Part shown: positions 1-10,084 of the stretch, piece after piece
Layout of the letters: every line of letters starts with the position of its first letter
Numbering within the stretch: the stretch's first letter is position 1
Assembly (NCBI GenBank): GCA_033085395.1
Contig: JANQBS010000483.1
Location: 1-19,112 of the forward strand
Length of the DNA stretch: 19,112 nucleotides
Direction of reading: 5' to 3'
Origin: Xanthoparmelia taractica
Taxonomy: Eukaryota > Ascomycota > Lecanoromycetes > Lecanorales > Parmeliaceae
The notes under the pieces: model-generated
Seen by the model: the letters and a program-made list of their open reading frames with translations, nothing else
What the model was told of the DNA's origin: nothing
Database searches by the model: none
Made by a program: the position numbers and the translations under genes

Positions 1-66
1 AGCGTTCGCTTAAGCTTTTTACGTATTTTTAGAATATAAAAAAATATTATGTAATATATTTATTAA
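1..66. other. AT-rich left flank
   Basis: Mutated AT-rich sequence outside the left repeat arm. I see no gene or motif in it. It may be the continuation of whatever element carries the 97-bp repeat, because the repeat faces outward here and runs off the window. Confidence 0.5.
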
Positions 67-163
67 AAACCCAATGAAAATATAGGATATCTTATATCTT
101 TCGATATAGTATTCGAAAAACTGATCCCATACCATTAAATATACCACACCTTTCCGACTCGTA
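67..163 (+). repeat. Left arm of 97-bp inverted repeat
   Basis: This segment is the reverse complement of 19016-19112 with about 13 mismatches in 97 positions, all of them transitions, as expected of C-to-T decay of two once near-identical copies. After position 163 the match breaks with a 4-bp length difference, and about 10 more bases (TTATTTACGA read outward) look shared. The arm contains short internal palindromes (GGTAT/ATACC and ATGGGA/TCCCAT types in the better-kept right copy). It abuts the broken chromodomain of G1. It could be a terminal repeat of an outer element or two independent copies of one repeat family; it does not resemble either retroelement's 5' LTR seen here. Confidence 0.8.
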
Positions 164-164
164 A

Positions 165-232
165 ATAAAATCTCTATCTTTTTGGATAACTCGCTTATTA
201 AGAATTTGCTCTATTTCCCAAGACTTATACTT
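165..232 (-). pseudogene. G1 chromodomain, N-terminal half only
   Basis: The minus strand reads KSWEIEQILNKR and then a basic stretch ending in FIYE, in the same codon phase as the integrase (first codon bases at positions congruent to 1 modulo 3). This matches the start of chromodomains found at the C-terminus of fungal chromovirus Pol, which normally continue with a YLVRW.GY core. Here the core is absent: the sequence switches to the 97-bp repeat instead. Upstream on minus (about 460-515) the frame reads AYLRLHKDY, the typical integrase C-terminal region just before the chromodomain. Chromodomains bind modified histone H3 and bias integration toward heterochromatin. The truncation looks like a junction created by insertion or rearrangement. 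Confidence 0.7.
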
Positions 233-923
233 ATTAGTATTCTCTTTTATATATATATTATTTAATTAATTAGAGATAGAACGATTATATAAGTTAGAGC
301 TAGAAGTAGAAATAGACTTTAATTAAGTAATGCTAAAAATCGAATATATATTTCAATACCCTGAAATAGCTAATTTGTAGGCCTATTTGTCAACTTTCTA
401 TAGTATTTTAAATAAATTAATATACCATTAAGATAGCTTGATGATAATAATAGCAGTGATAGAAATAAAATAATCTTTATGTAGTCGTAAATAAGCTTAA
501 TCGCCCTACTTAAGAAATATTAATTGATGCTTTCTATTATAGTGATATTTTTAATTTATCTAAGCAAATAAGATGATATTAGCTATCTGAATGCGAGCGA
601 CGATAGACTGTAATAGAGATGCAGTGACTTCTCTAAGTAGATCAAGTGGCCTATTAAATTGAAATCCGTAAGTTAGTTCGTTGAGAGTTTTATTAATCGT
701 AATTGAGATCGAGTTATTGAGTAGAGCTTATATTCGCGGGAGAACTAACGGCTAGAGAGCGAGATTCTACATAATGTATAAATAGAATCGTAGTGCTATT
801 TCCGCTGTTTAATTAATTCTCTCGCTGCTTTTATTCGTCTGAGAATAATAAATAGTCGAATAAAGCAAGTTCACTTCGAGCTTCTTAAAGAGCTTCGATC
901 AAAGCTCAGAAAGGAACTTTCTA

Positions 924-1029
924 CTCTTGTTTGCAAAACCCTGTGCGGGAGCTCGGGCTTGGCGGACCACCTCGCTATTTTTTGCCTGGACGACCACCCA
1001 AGAAGAGTAGGAGGTATATTGCGATATAT
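924..1029 (+). repeat. Left terminal inverted repeat of the Tc1/mariner element
   Basis: It begins CTCTTGTTTGCAAAACCCTG and is the reverse complement of 4539-4644 with two transition mismatches in 106 bp. It is GC-rich and almost free of C-to-T decay, in sharp contrast with the element interior. Confidence 0.95.
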
Positions 1030-1199
1030 AGGTGTAGAATCGTTCAAATTTAAGGTCGTGTATAGTTCATTTGCCACTCAGAGTTGGTGTAGCTATTTCG
1101 TAGCCTTCTAAGTTATTTATATCGTCTATCTCGCTATCGTTATTATATCGTCGCCTATCTTAGCGCTTATTCGGGCCCTTATTTAGAATAAATTCGAAT
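1030..1199. other. Mildly mutated leader between left terminal repeat and transposase
   Basis: This stretch still has several TpG and CpA dinucleotides and would hold the transposase promoter and 5' leader. I could not identify a TATA box or a convincing start codon. It becomes progressively more mutated from left to right. Confidence 0.4.
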
Positions 1200-2209
1200 A
1201 GGGCTATAGTAATAACGTTATTCTAGCTGACTTGTATAATGTTAATATACGAGCTTTATAGAAGCTAAGAGCTCTTTGAATTTAATATAATATCGTCTTT
1301 ATTTCGAATAATAGCATAGACGAACGTTCTAGAGTTATAAGTTAGTATATTAAATTACAACTGCTCGCGTATCTCGAGTAGCGATTTATATTATATCTAA
1401 ACGAGTTAATTTATTAATTATTCGACGAACTCGATCTCGTTGTCGATAAGAGTATCGTTTAAAGAATTTTATATCGCCTTAATTAATCTTGTAAATAAAT
1501 AAGGAGAACTATTAGCTAGCGCAACGTCTTTCTACGAGAAAGCTAATTTATTACGCTAATTAATTAACGATCTAATTAGTTAATCTTTCTAGATAAGTCG
1601 ACGACTTATAAGCGAACTAATAAATAGCTCGTTGATTCTATTAATTAGATATTAACGTCTATAAACGATAGAAAATATAAATAGACTTCTCTAAGTATAA
1701 GATCGTGAGTTAGTAAAGAATTTAAGCGATCAAAGAGATAAAGTCTACTATCTACGTTTACTATATAAGACTATCTCTTATAGATTATCCTTTAAGAATT
1801 TGTGACTTAAGAGATATTTATCGACTTTATACGCGATTACGTTCTTCTCTACTGCGATAATTATAGTAGAAGTAAGTCTCTTTTAGTTATTATATGCGAT
1901 AACGCGTCGATTTATTATAGTGCTGAGCTTATTCGCATATATTACGATATAGAAGTTTTACTAAAGTATCTATCTTTATATTTATCTAATTTAAATCTTA
2001 TCGAGATCTTATTTTTAATTTTAAAGACGTAAATTAAGAGATATTAAGATTTAATTATATTATACTTTAACGAAGAAAGATATAATAACTTTATAGATCT
2101 CGCTATTTACGCGTAGAAGAGAAGTTATAATACGAATAATCTCTTTAGAAGAAGTAGAATATATTATAAAAGTTAAGACGAGATAAACGCTACTAAGATC
2201 TTAAAAGAA
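1200..2209 (+). pseudogene. Tc1/mariner transposase (DD34E), RIP-degraded
   Basis: A single frame (codon starts congruent to 2 modulo 3) can be followed with stops almost only at Gln or Trp positions. It shows LFDELDLVVDKS of the N-terminal DNA-binding half, FLRES, then LIFLDKSTT with the first catalytic Asp at 1592-1594. ICDNASIYYSAEL follows with the second Asp at 1898-1900, and LNLIEI has Glu at 2003-2005. The last two are 34 residues apart, as in Tc1. The family motif PPYSPDLNPIE is visible as LSLYLSNLNLIE, i.e. prolines turned to Leu or Ser by C-to-T changes. DDE transposases of this family cut at the terminal repeats and insert at TA. No frameshift is needed across the catalytic domain. 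The start codon is unclear and the end is placed at TAA 2207-2209, which may itself be a former Gln codon. Confidence 0.85.
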
Positions 2210-2227
2210 TAACTTTATTACTTTATA

Positions 2228-4415
2228 GAAATTCCGCTATAAGATAGCTATATAAAGTCTTTATCGTCTTTATATATAATCTTATCTAAATTTAATTCAT
2301 CTTTAAATATTTTCTTCTTTTGCTATCGATAATCGTAATTCTTATTTTTAATAGAATTTAAAATAAATCTTAATAATCGAGATATAGAGATCGTGAAAGA
2401 ACGAATATATATTAAGGCGCGAGCTAACTTCTTTCTATATCTAAGAAAATTCTATATTATCAATTAATTCGCGCTTAATATTAGATTTAATCTCTAACTT
2501 CTCTTATTTATACTCGAAATTATTATCTTTCCACTTCTAAATATAATAAGACTTATAATATTTATTTAATAGCTTCTTCTTTGTATTCTCTAGGACCCTT
2601 TAATTATATAATATAATCTTTAGCTTTATATCTTTAATATAGTCTTCTAGATTAATATATATTAAATTATTAACTCTTTGCTCTAAGACTAAGATCGCGT
2701 TATAATTATAAATACGGCTAACTAAGCGCTAAGAGTCGTAATAATCACGTAAAACGAGCTTAGCTTCAAGATAAGAGAATCGAACTTCTATAAGAGCGTT
2801 CGTAGAATACGTTAATTATAGAGAAAGCTAAATAATTATAATAGTAGAAGTAATAATAGTAGATAGAAAGCCATTACGTATTTATTAAATATTATCCTCT
2901 CTCTTATTCTTCTTCTTTCGCGTCTTATTCTTTAATTTATTTTTTAACTTACGCTTTTAAACGATAATTAGACTTATAGATAATTACTTAGCAATAAATC
3001 TATCGATTCGATTCTTTAAAATAGCTATTAATTAGCTAATTAGATCTTAAGACGTAAAAAAATAATATTTTCGCGAGTCTTTGAAGTAGTAGACTAATTT
3101 AGAATAGTTTTAATTATTATATTTCTTCTAAGTATACTTTTAGCGAGCTCGAATATCACGTCTAATAGTAATAATAGAATTAATTTTATTCTTCGTAGTC
3201 TAGGCGCTAAGTAATTATTTAATAAGATTTAAGCTTATTGAAATCTCAATAAGACTTATAGATCTATTATCCTAGGTTCTATCGCTATAAGTGATTATTA
3301 TAGATATTATTTTAATAGTAATAGACTTTTTTTCGATAACGTTAAACTTGCTGCGAGCGTAACGATATATTAGATTAAGTTGAAGTTCTTTCTTATATTT
3401 TCAATCTAATAATTTCGCGAGGATCGTATTTAAGATCTATTTATATTCGTTAAGCTTAGTCTTTAAGATATTAAAATGCTTCTATTTAGTCGCAATAAGT
3501 GAGACTCGATAATATGCGATATAATTAAGAGATATAGTATAATTATAAGTCTTATTATCTTAAACTCTTAATAGCGAATAGAGTGAGAAAAGATTATCGT
3601 TATTAAGCGTATATCTCTTAATCTCGATATTAAATACGATCTTTTCGCCCTTTTAAAACGACTTTATATTAAATTTATATAATATAAATTTCATCTCTTT
3701 ATTATTAAGCGATTCGATATTTATAATATCTTTAAGAGAATTAAATAACTTCGTTTTCGTCTTCGATTTAATTATTTTTTTATTCTTTTATTACTAATAA
3801 GATCGCTAATTATTAAAAGTCTTAAAAGCCTTTTATTCACGTCTTCTCTTCTCTCTATTCTTCTTCTTATTAAATATTATTTACGAGTTATTTTCGAAGT
3901 CTATTTAAGTATTAAACGAGATTTCTTTTAATACTTATAATCTAGTAGTAAAATTAGACTATTAAGATCGCTAAAAGTATAAACTTTTTAATCGCCTTAT
4001 GAGCGATAGACTCTCGCTATCGAGTATTTAAATTAAAGATTATCTCTAAATTAATAAAACGTCGTTTATTAGCAAAGAACTTCGATAAAAATATACTATC
4101 TAAAGACTTATATAGCTAACTTAATAGCGATTAACTCGACTTTATTAGCTTAAGAATAAAGTTAATTATTAACTTAAAACGCTATCGCTTAGGCGACTTC
4201 GATTTATTAAGTCTTAATAATAATATCGTTATCTTACGAGATATTATAATAAATTTTAAGCTAAGTGTCTTTAAGATAAGTATAATAGATATTTATAGTC
4301 TTAAAGTCGGAGCTTAAGACGACGAAGAAGTCTTATTAAGGTCGTTTAGCATAATGTTTACACGTCTCTTTCTCGCTAAAGACTTCTTCAAATTAGAATA
4401 CTTACGGAAACTCAT
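2228..4415 (-). pseudogene. Second gene of the Tc1/mariner element: unknown Q-rich, coiled-coil-like protein
   Basis: One minus-strand frame runs about 729 codons from ATG at 4415-4413 without a frameshift, interrupted only by TAA/TAG/TGA, mostly where CAA, CAG, CGA or TGG would fit. Over the first 130 codons I count about 6 stops in this frame against about 18-19 in each of the other two minus frames, which argues for real coding. The N-terminus is basic (MSFRKYSNLKKSLARKRR), followed by a Ser/Thr/Lys/Pro-type low-complexity region to about residue 160. After that comes a long charged and Gln-rich stretch suggestive of coiled coil (EEE-REEK, QQQRDE-like segments). A TATAAAG lies about 41 bp upstream. 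I recognise no domain. It converges with the transposase and ends near TAA 2230-2228. It may be an accessory transposition protein or a captured host gene; the alternative is a chance low-stop frame. Confidence 0.5.
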
Positions 4416-4455
4416 AGCGACGACGATATAGTCTATAAATGTGGTGGGAGGACCC

Positions 4456-4462
4456 CTTTATA
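4456..4462 (-). promoter_or_regulatory. Possible TATA box for the second Tc1/mariner gene
   Basis: The minus strand reads TATAAAG here, 41 bp upstream of the ATG at 4415, in a less mutated segment (4431-4538) just inside the right terminal repeat. Position and spacing fit a promoter at the right end of the element that drives the leftward gene. Confidence 0.4.
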
Positions 4463-4538
4463 TGCTTGTGTTATACCGCTAGTTGAATAGCTTTAATTCT
4501 AACCTAATCAGGAAGCTGGAATAACTACTATAACACTC

Positions 4539-4644
4539 ATATATCGCAATATACCTTCTACTCTTCTTGGGTGGTCGTCCAGGCAAAAAATAGCGGGGTG
4601 GTCCGCCAAGCCCGAGCTCCCGCACAGGGTTTTGCAAACAAGAG
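4539..4644 (-). repeat. Right terminal inverted repeat of the Tc1/mariner element
   Basis: Reverse complement of 924-1029 with two transition differences. It ends GCAAACAAGAG, directly followed by the TA duplication. It is well preserved despite strong decay of the element interior. Confidence 0.95.
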
Positions 4645-5149
4645 TATCACGATTCGTGAGCAAAATCCTTGAGATTTCTTAGTTTATAATATCAAGTCTA
4701 TTAAGTAATATAGCAGCCCATTAAGTAACAGAATAGTTCTTCTTCTCAGACACGAAAGTTACCTTCTTTGTAAACTTGTCTATTATAGAAAGAATAATAT
4801 TGAACTCTTTATTTACTTAATTTTGAGAGTGTTAAAATAAAATCTAGAGTAAGTGTATAAAACGATATTAACGGAGACTCGATTGACTATAGAGAGTTAT
4901 AAGGGCGATGCTAATATATTTGAAGAATAAGATATTGAGGATAGAATCTAATGTACTGTCGAAGATATTTAGTTAATTTATATATATATTAGATATTCAA
5001 AATCTTCTTATAAGACTTCTTAAATCTCAAATAATTATCTTTATAAGCTATTTTAAGAACGGTTTTAATTATGCTTTAAGGTATATAAAGATATTATATA
5101 TATATAAGCTTGCTAATATGAAAGAAAAGATTTTAATATTTCTATATAG

Positions 5150-7200
5150 TATTTTCTATATATTTATTACGAACGAAAGAAAGATTAATTATAACGTCCT
5201 CGTTAATATTCTTATTCTTAGCTATTAAGATAGAGATTCTAATATAAAATAAGTCTATCTTATAGCTCTCTTCGAGGTCTTTAAGAAACGTAGAATTTAT
5301 CTTTATAAGTGTAATAATAAAAAGAGTATCTAACTTATCGTATTTATTAGAAAGAAATATATTATTAGCGCTTATAAGTCTTAAAAGTATATCAAGAATA
5401 ATATATTCTTTTCTAGACTTATATTAAATATTAAGACGAAATTACCTAAAAAATTAAGAAGCTCTAATAAGACGAATATTTATTCTTATAGTAGAATTTA
5501 TTAAGATAATCGATAATTATCTTATAATGTCTAGAATAATAGAATAATTTATCTAAATAATAGTAATATGCTTCGAAGAGTCTATTAGATATCTTATTTT
5601 CTTGAGCACTCAAATAAAGTCTACTATCTCGAGTTCTATTAATTAGTAATTGCGTTTAGCTTAAGTTAATTCTCGAGATAGAAATATAATTATTTAAATT
5701 ATAGTGCGAAGAGATTATTTATTCGAGTTAAAATTAAATTCTTCGTTAATATAAAAGACTTATACTTCGAAATTAAACTCTTTTAAATAATTTAAATTTA
5801 TTTAAATTAATTTATTGAGATTATAATAAAAAAGTATAAAAGATTAAGATAATGCTATTTATAGACTATTAAAATTAGTCTTCTTCGTCTTATTTAATAA
5901 AGATAATTTAAAGCGTAAAGAATACGCACGGCGAGAATTATCTTTTGACGAAGCTTCTTTTAAAAGTCTTATCTTAAGGCTTTATAAAGGTGCTATAAGC
6001 TATATATAATAATAAATTAAGCTACGAAGATAATTTATTAGATTAAGATAATGCTCTAAATCTTTAAGAGTTACGAGATAATTTAGCTTAATAATTACTT
6101 TGAGTTTATTATTTATAATAGTTATTTTTAAAGAATTAATATATCGATTAATTAGATTAATATTTAAATATTTTAGAAAAATCTTTTTAGAAACGATCGA
6201 AATATTATGTTAAATTAGAAGTTAAAAAAGTTTTTTTAAGTGATAGAGGTGCTTAGAAAAGCTATTAAATTTAATAATAATATTATTAATATAGATTTAT
6301 ACGAAGTCTTTGAGAGCTCTTAAAATATAATTAATTCTTGTTTATACGTAGATAATTAAGTTTATATAACTTATAATTGAAACGTTAAATATTTCTTATT
6401 CGCGATAAGTAACTATTATAAGTATATATCGAAAGTTGAGATATATAAGTTATTAATAGAAGAATAATAATATATTTAGTATTACTAGATAAATATAATT
6501 AAGTAATTTTAAGATAATATCTAATTAAAGAGATACGAGATAAACGTCTAATATAATAAGATCGTTTAGATCTCGAATATTAATTATAATTCTACTTTTT
6601 CTCTTATTATTAGATAGAGTTTTTTAAATAATAAAGACGAGATAGCTAAAAGAAGTTAATTACTTTATATACTTTAAGCGGCCTTACTATTAAAGTATAT
6701 CGAATATTTTATTAATTATTATTTTGTTTATTAAATTAAGGGAATAGACTTTCGCTCTCTTATTATTAGATAATCTTAACTATTAATTATCTCGAAGAGA
6801 AAGCTTTATTTATTTATTCTATAACACTTTAATAAAATCTCTATTCTTTTATAGAGACGGAAACTTATTAAGTTAGTTAATTGCTACTTTTTTAGCTTAT
6901 TTCTATAGACTATTATATCGTTAGAAAGCTTTAATTCTATGCTCTTAGAATTAATAAGAATTTTACTTTTAGTATAATTAATTAGAGACGTAAAGCTATT
7001 AGCTAGACTTATTGACGTAATAGTCGCAAAAGTGACTACTTTTTTGACTCAATTTGATAATTTCGAGTACTTTTCGAGCTTAGCCATTTCTGCATTAATA
7101 AAGAAGACGTTTTCGTAATCGATTTCTCGCAGCGTTTCTAGGTGTAATTTCTTGAGAACTTGCATAGTATAATTAGTCTTATTTTTGACTATCATATTAG
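5150..7200 (-). pseudogene. pol: G1 reverse transcriptase and RNase H region of pol
   Basis: Going down the minus strand, 7190-7000 reads LREIDYENVFFINAEMAKLE, matching the N-terminal part of Pol in a common fungal gypsy group; this patch is only mildly mutated. The RT active site lies at 6293-6282 and reads YINN in place of YIDD, followed by SFSKHLYHLKKLF. Further down come a GYLRSxIAYY-type stretch of the RT/RNase H connection and, at about 5410-5350, KEYIILDILLRLISA, the typical sequence after RNase H (family form GKEHIIPDALSRL). RT copies the RNA genome into DNA and RNase H removes the RNA. Both catalytic Asp codons of the YIDD box have become Asn. Most of 5000-7000 is saturated with mutations and shifts frame at least twice. 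Confidence 0.85.
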
Positions 7201-7215
7201 CAATATTAATATTAA

Positions 7216-7234
7216 TTATATATATATATATATA
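7216..7234. repeat. (TA)n tract in G1 pol
   Basis: A short run of alternating T and A within the mutated G1 pol region. Similar shorter runs occur near 249-258, 4978-4990 and 5093-5106. They are probably by-products of C-to-T decay. Confidence 0.6.
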
Positions 7235-7369
7235 ATTAGATTATGCTACTTTATAGGTTCGAAAATAAAGTTCTTATTAGATAAATTCTTAGGCGTAATA
7301 ATAGATAGAATTTATTAAGCTCTCGATATAATAATAAGTGTCTTTTATGATCGAATTAATCGTTTTATA

Positions 7370-7735
7370 TATTAATCGATATTATAAGTTATAATTTTAA
7401 TAATAATATTATAATTATTAATATATATCTCGTTTTTACTTATATTAAGCAAAATTTTCTTCGATTCTATAATATTATTTCTTATTAATAGATTTATCTT
7501 CAAATTATTAATTAAATGAATTTCTCTCACAATATAAGTAAGGATCTTATTATTATTCTTTTTGAGATTTGAGAGATATATTAAAATAAGCATATATTTA
7601 TCGATATTATATATTATAGAATTAAGTTCTTTAACACGTAGATAAGATAATATTTTTTTAATTTCTATATTATATAGAAGAGATAAAAGTTATTGATTAT
7701 CGACTAATGTTACATTAGTCCCTGAATTAGTATAT
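7370..7735 (-). pseudogene. G1 retropepsin-like aspartic protease
   Basis: The minus strand reads NSGTNVTLVDNQ with the active-site triplet at 7728-7720, where DSG would be expected: the Asp codon GAT has become AAT. Downstream, in the same frame (7593-7372, stop-free by chance over 73 codons), comes VREIHLINNLKINLLI followed by RNN. This is the region that in fungal gypsy proteases reads roughly REVHL-DNL-A-MLIGND. Retropepsins cut the Gag-Pol polyprotein during particle maturation. The homologous stretch of G2 is at 14330-14720. The stop-free segment should not be annotated as a stand-alone gene; it is an internal piece of the polyprotein. Confidence 0.75.
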
Positions 7736-7889
7736 TCTTTTTTATTCTTAGCTATATTTAATATAAATCGTAGTAAAATATAAGCGTAATTCTAGTTACG
7801 AAAGCTAAAATTAAATATCTAATCTAGCTCTATTCTTAAAGTCTAATTAAATAATTTTCATAATAAAAGTCTCGATATTCGCTTATATA

Positions 7890-8680
7890 TTTATTGGCGA
7901 TTTAAACGTAGAAAGTAATTTAGAATAGTATTCGACTCGTAAATGCTTATATAATTTCGACTTAAAAGAGAAAGTTAAATTACAATTTCTATAGTACGTT
8001 TAAATGCCCACAAATTTAGTAAAAGAATTATTATAATATTAATTATTCAACTCATTAAAATCATGATCTAATTGCTTCTAATAGTTATTAATTTTAATAT
8101 TCTATTTAAGCGTATTTTCTTTCGCTTGGCTAGAATTTTCTTGCTTATTTTTAGTCGCTTCTACTTAATAAATAACAGTCTTAGATCTAAAATTCTACTA
8201 AAATTGTTAACGATTTCCGATATTATTTAAGCTTTCGAATTTTCGATCTGCTTGACCGAATTAATTCGTTTGAGGTCGATTCGTCAAATCTAACGTGTTT
8301 TGCTATAATCGTGAATCGTAGCGAGGATTTAATTAATAGCCGTACTACTAAGAGCGGTAAGTATTTTAATTAAAGGAGTTAGAAGGCCGAAATGAAGATC
8401 GAAATAATGGCTACTGGCGATACGATTGCTCGTACTATTGCTGCTGCTATTCAAATGACTGAGAAGAATTAAATTAATTCTATTGATCTTGACGAATTAA
8501 ATTGAAAGCTAAAGAAAGACCTTACTAAAATATATTTCTTAGTGCATTTCGATAGATATTCTCACGCTATTAATTCTGCTGATTTTAATACTAATTTTAA
8601 GATTTTTAAGTAAAAGCTTAATATTGCTATTGACGAGTATATAGCTTAAATTAAGCTATCTTCTTTATATTAAGTATTTG
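7890..8680 (-). pseudogene. gag: G1 gag C-terminal Q/N-rich region and C2H2-like zinc finger
   Basis: In one minus frame the stretch 8570-8200 is rich in Gln, Asn, Arg, Ser and Pro (for example QQQYEQSYRQ once TAG is read as Gln), like the basic tails of fungal gypsy Gag. At about 7996-7920 follows YYRNCNLTFSFKSKLYKHLR, a C2H2-type finger with one Cys apparently turned into Tyr. G2 has its homolog at 14046-14130. The tail is only mildly mutated, so the opposite strand shows a misleading open frame (8392-8660). The protein would bind the element RNA. Confidence 0.7.
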
Positions 8681-9998
8681 AATAAAGCTTATAATAATAA
8701 TAGCTGAATTTGATAAATTAATAAAATACGTAATTTAGATATAATTTCCTAATAGATAAATATCAACTAATTCTAAATATCGTTAATATTAGCTAATTTT
8801 ACGTGTCTAACGATTACTTATATATAGCTAGTAGACTCTTATCGAGAATAAGTATCTATTAACGTGTACTTCTCTATAATTAGATTTACGAATATTATAT
8901 TTAATAATTCCTTGAATCTTATAAAGAGAGCTCTATATTATTCTTTTACTTTATTATCTTTTATACGAAGATCTCTTCGCTTTAGATTTAATAGCTCTAA
9001 AATATATTAAGTAAGTATAAAATCACAAAAATAAGTATTTATATTAATACGAACTATAGCTTCTTCTTTTATAGCTGCTAAATTATAAATTCTTTTAATA
9101 AATAGAATTATATTACGATAACATATATTCTTTTCTATAATTATAATCTCACTCTCTTCGTAAGATTTATATAAAAAAAATCGAAATAATCTAATTCTAT
9201 AATATTTTATTTACTATTAGAACTCGATGCTCTTACTATAATCGATTCGAGTTCTCTTAACTCTTCTAGCGAGTCTTATTCTCTCCTAGATCTAATCGAT
9301 AAATATAAGTTATTAATAGCATTTGTAACGACGAAGTTAATAGTGTTGTTAATTATATCTTGGAGCTATTGAGCTGTGAAATTAATAGTTATTTTAGGTG
9401 TAGTTTGACTTGACTGTTTACGAGAAGTATTTGAATCACTTAAATTAATAGTTTCTATAGTAGTAGAATCCTTACGAATTATTGGTGATAATAATATAGA
9501 AGGCGAATTATTAGTATCAGTAGAATTAGTATTAGAATTATTATTAGTTGATAACGAGTTAGGTGTATTTTTAGTAGAAAAAGAATTAAAGAGTAAGTTT
9601 CTAAGAGGCTAAGTGACTTGCTTAAAACGTCGGATAAATTTATGAAAAGTAGGTTTATTAACGACTTAGTTAGATAGTTAACGATCTTGAATTAAGAAAT
9701 AAGTAATTCTTCTTAATGAATTAGCAATAGAATTAATTAGTCTAATAGGCCTAAGAGTGTTAAACGTGAGATACTCACAAATCTCCTTGATATCGTTAGA
9801 TATCAGATTAGCGTATTTGTGGCCAATAACAATAAACTCTTGAATGTCAAATGCGAGGCTGAGTACTTATCTATCTACTGAAGTAGCCAGCGTTAATTTG
9901 TGAGGCTGACTGGCAAAAGAAGCAAAATAGGGGAACTTTTGATAGGCAAAGAGCAGAGAAAAGCTAATGAGATCTTGCTAATCTAATAGCTCACCCAT
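8680..9998 (-). pseudogene. gag: G1 gag, N-terminal region and capsid core
   Basis: ATG at 9998-9996, 87 bp below the primer binding site, opens a frame reading MGELLD with only about four stops in the first 150 codons. A Ser/Asn/Thr-rich linker follows, then LQDIINNTINFVV near 9380-9320. After a shift of frame around 9300-9200, the capsid-type core is recognisable: NLAAIKEEAIVR (about 9080), RRDLRIKDNKVKE (about 8960), and VIVRHVKLANINDI (about 8820). These match Gag of a widespread fungal gypsy group, which forms the virus-like particle. The N-terminal part (9998-9300) is mildly mutated and the core (9300-8680) heavily. The true start could be another codon, but this ATG gives a short leader and the lowest stop density. 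Confidence 0.75.
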
Positions 9999-10084
9999 TT
10001 GATGGATTCGGTGACGATAAGTGGGGTATAATGATGAAGGACACCTTCTGAATCGATTCGACTGTTAGTTGGCATCGAAATTAA

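Larger units (their letters stand above)
924..4644 (+). mobile_element. Tc1/mariner-type DNA transposon, two genes, 3721 bp
   Basis: The element is bounded by 106-bp terminal inverted repeats that differ at two positions, and it is flanked by TA. It carries a degenerate DD34E transposase on plus in its left half and a probable second gene on minus in its right half, converging near 2210-2230. At 3.7 kb it is about twice the usual 1.3-2 kb of single-gene Tc1/mariner elements. The interior is heavily mutated, whereas the terminal repeats remain GC-rich with intact CpA and CpC. It lies inside the G1 integrase, so it arrived after G1. The best relatives are fungal Tc1-like elements with DDE_3-type transposases; I cannot name the family. 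Confidence 0.9.
922..4646. repeat. TA target-site duplication flanking the Tc1/mariner element
   Basis: TA at 922-923 directly precedes the left terminal repeat, and TA at 4645-4646 directly follows the right one. Duplication of a TA dinucleotide is the hallmark of IS630/Tc1/mariner insertion. Removing one TA plus the element (3723 bp, divisible by three) restores an uninterrupted G1 integrase reading through GAT-AGA-AAG codons. Confidence 0.9.
233..5150 (-). pseudogene. pol: G1 integrase region of pol, split by the Tc1/mariner insertion
   Basis: On minus, the zinc-binding region is recognisable near 5060-4920 (KLTKYLRQYIRF), then the core with LTLDFI (Asp at 4844-4842), FTKKVTF (about 4770), and RDRKFLSEL spanning the insertion. 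The second catalytic Asp reads Asn (codon 4654-4652), and Glu lies at 823-821 in SSERIN. Once 924-4644 and one TA copy are removed, exactly 35 residues separate these two positions, the D-35-E spacing of retroviral-type integrases. Integrase inserts the cDNA copy into the host genome. The core (about 560-923 and 4647-4940) is among the least mutated parts of the window and still holds CpA and TpG. Because of that, its antisense strand also shows a fairly open frame, which is not a gene. Confidence 0.85.

Noticed and set aside
302..921. Plus-strand semi-open frame that continues in phase after the Tc1/mariner element (4647-4980)
   Set aside because: At first it looked like a host gene split by the transposon. 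The minus strand of the same DNA is clearly the G1 integrase with recognised motifs, so the plus frame is its shadow.
871..1077. Intact 68-codon minus-strand reading frame
   Set aside because: It runs across the border between the G1 integrase remnant and the Tc1/mariner terminal repeat. It is open only because the terminal repeat is GC-rich and unmutated, and cannot be a natural gene.
7216..7234. AT-rich tracts as replication origin, centromere or mitochondrial DNA
   Set aside because: The AT content is explained by directional C-to-T change in recognisable transposon genes, and no other origin or mitochondrial feature is present.
7372..7593. Intact 73-codon minus-strand reading frame as a separate gene
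   Set aside because: It aligns with the post-active-site part of retropepsin in the G1 polyprotein; it is an internal fragment that happens to lack stops.
8392..8660. Plus-strand open stretch starting ATGAAGATCGAAATAATGGC, protein-like composition
   Set aside because: It is the antisense of the mildly mutated Q/N-rich tail of G1 gag, whose order between gag core and zinc finger fits the element.
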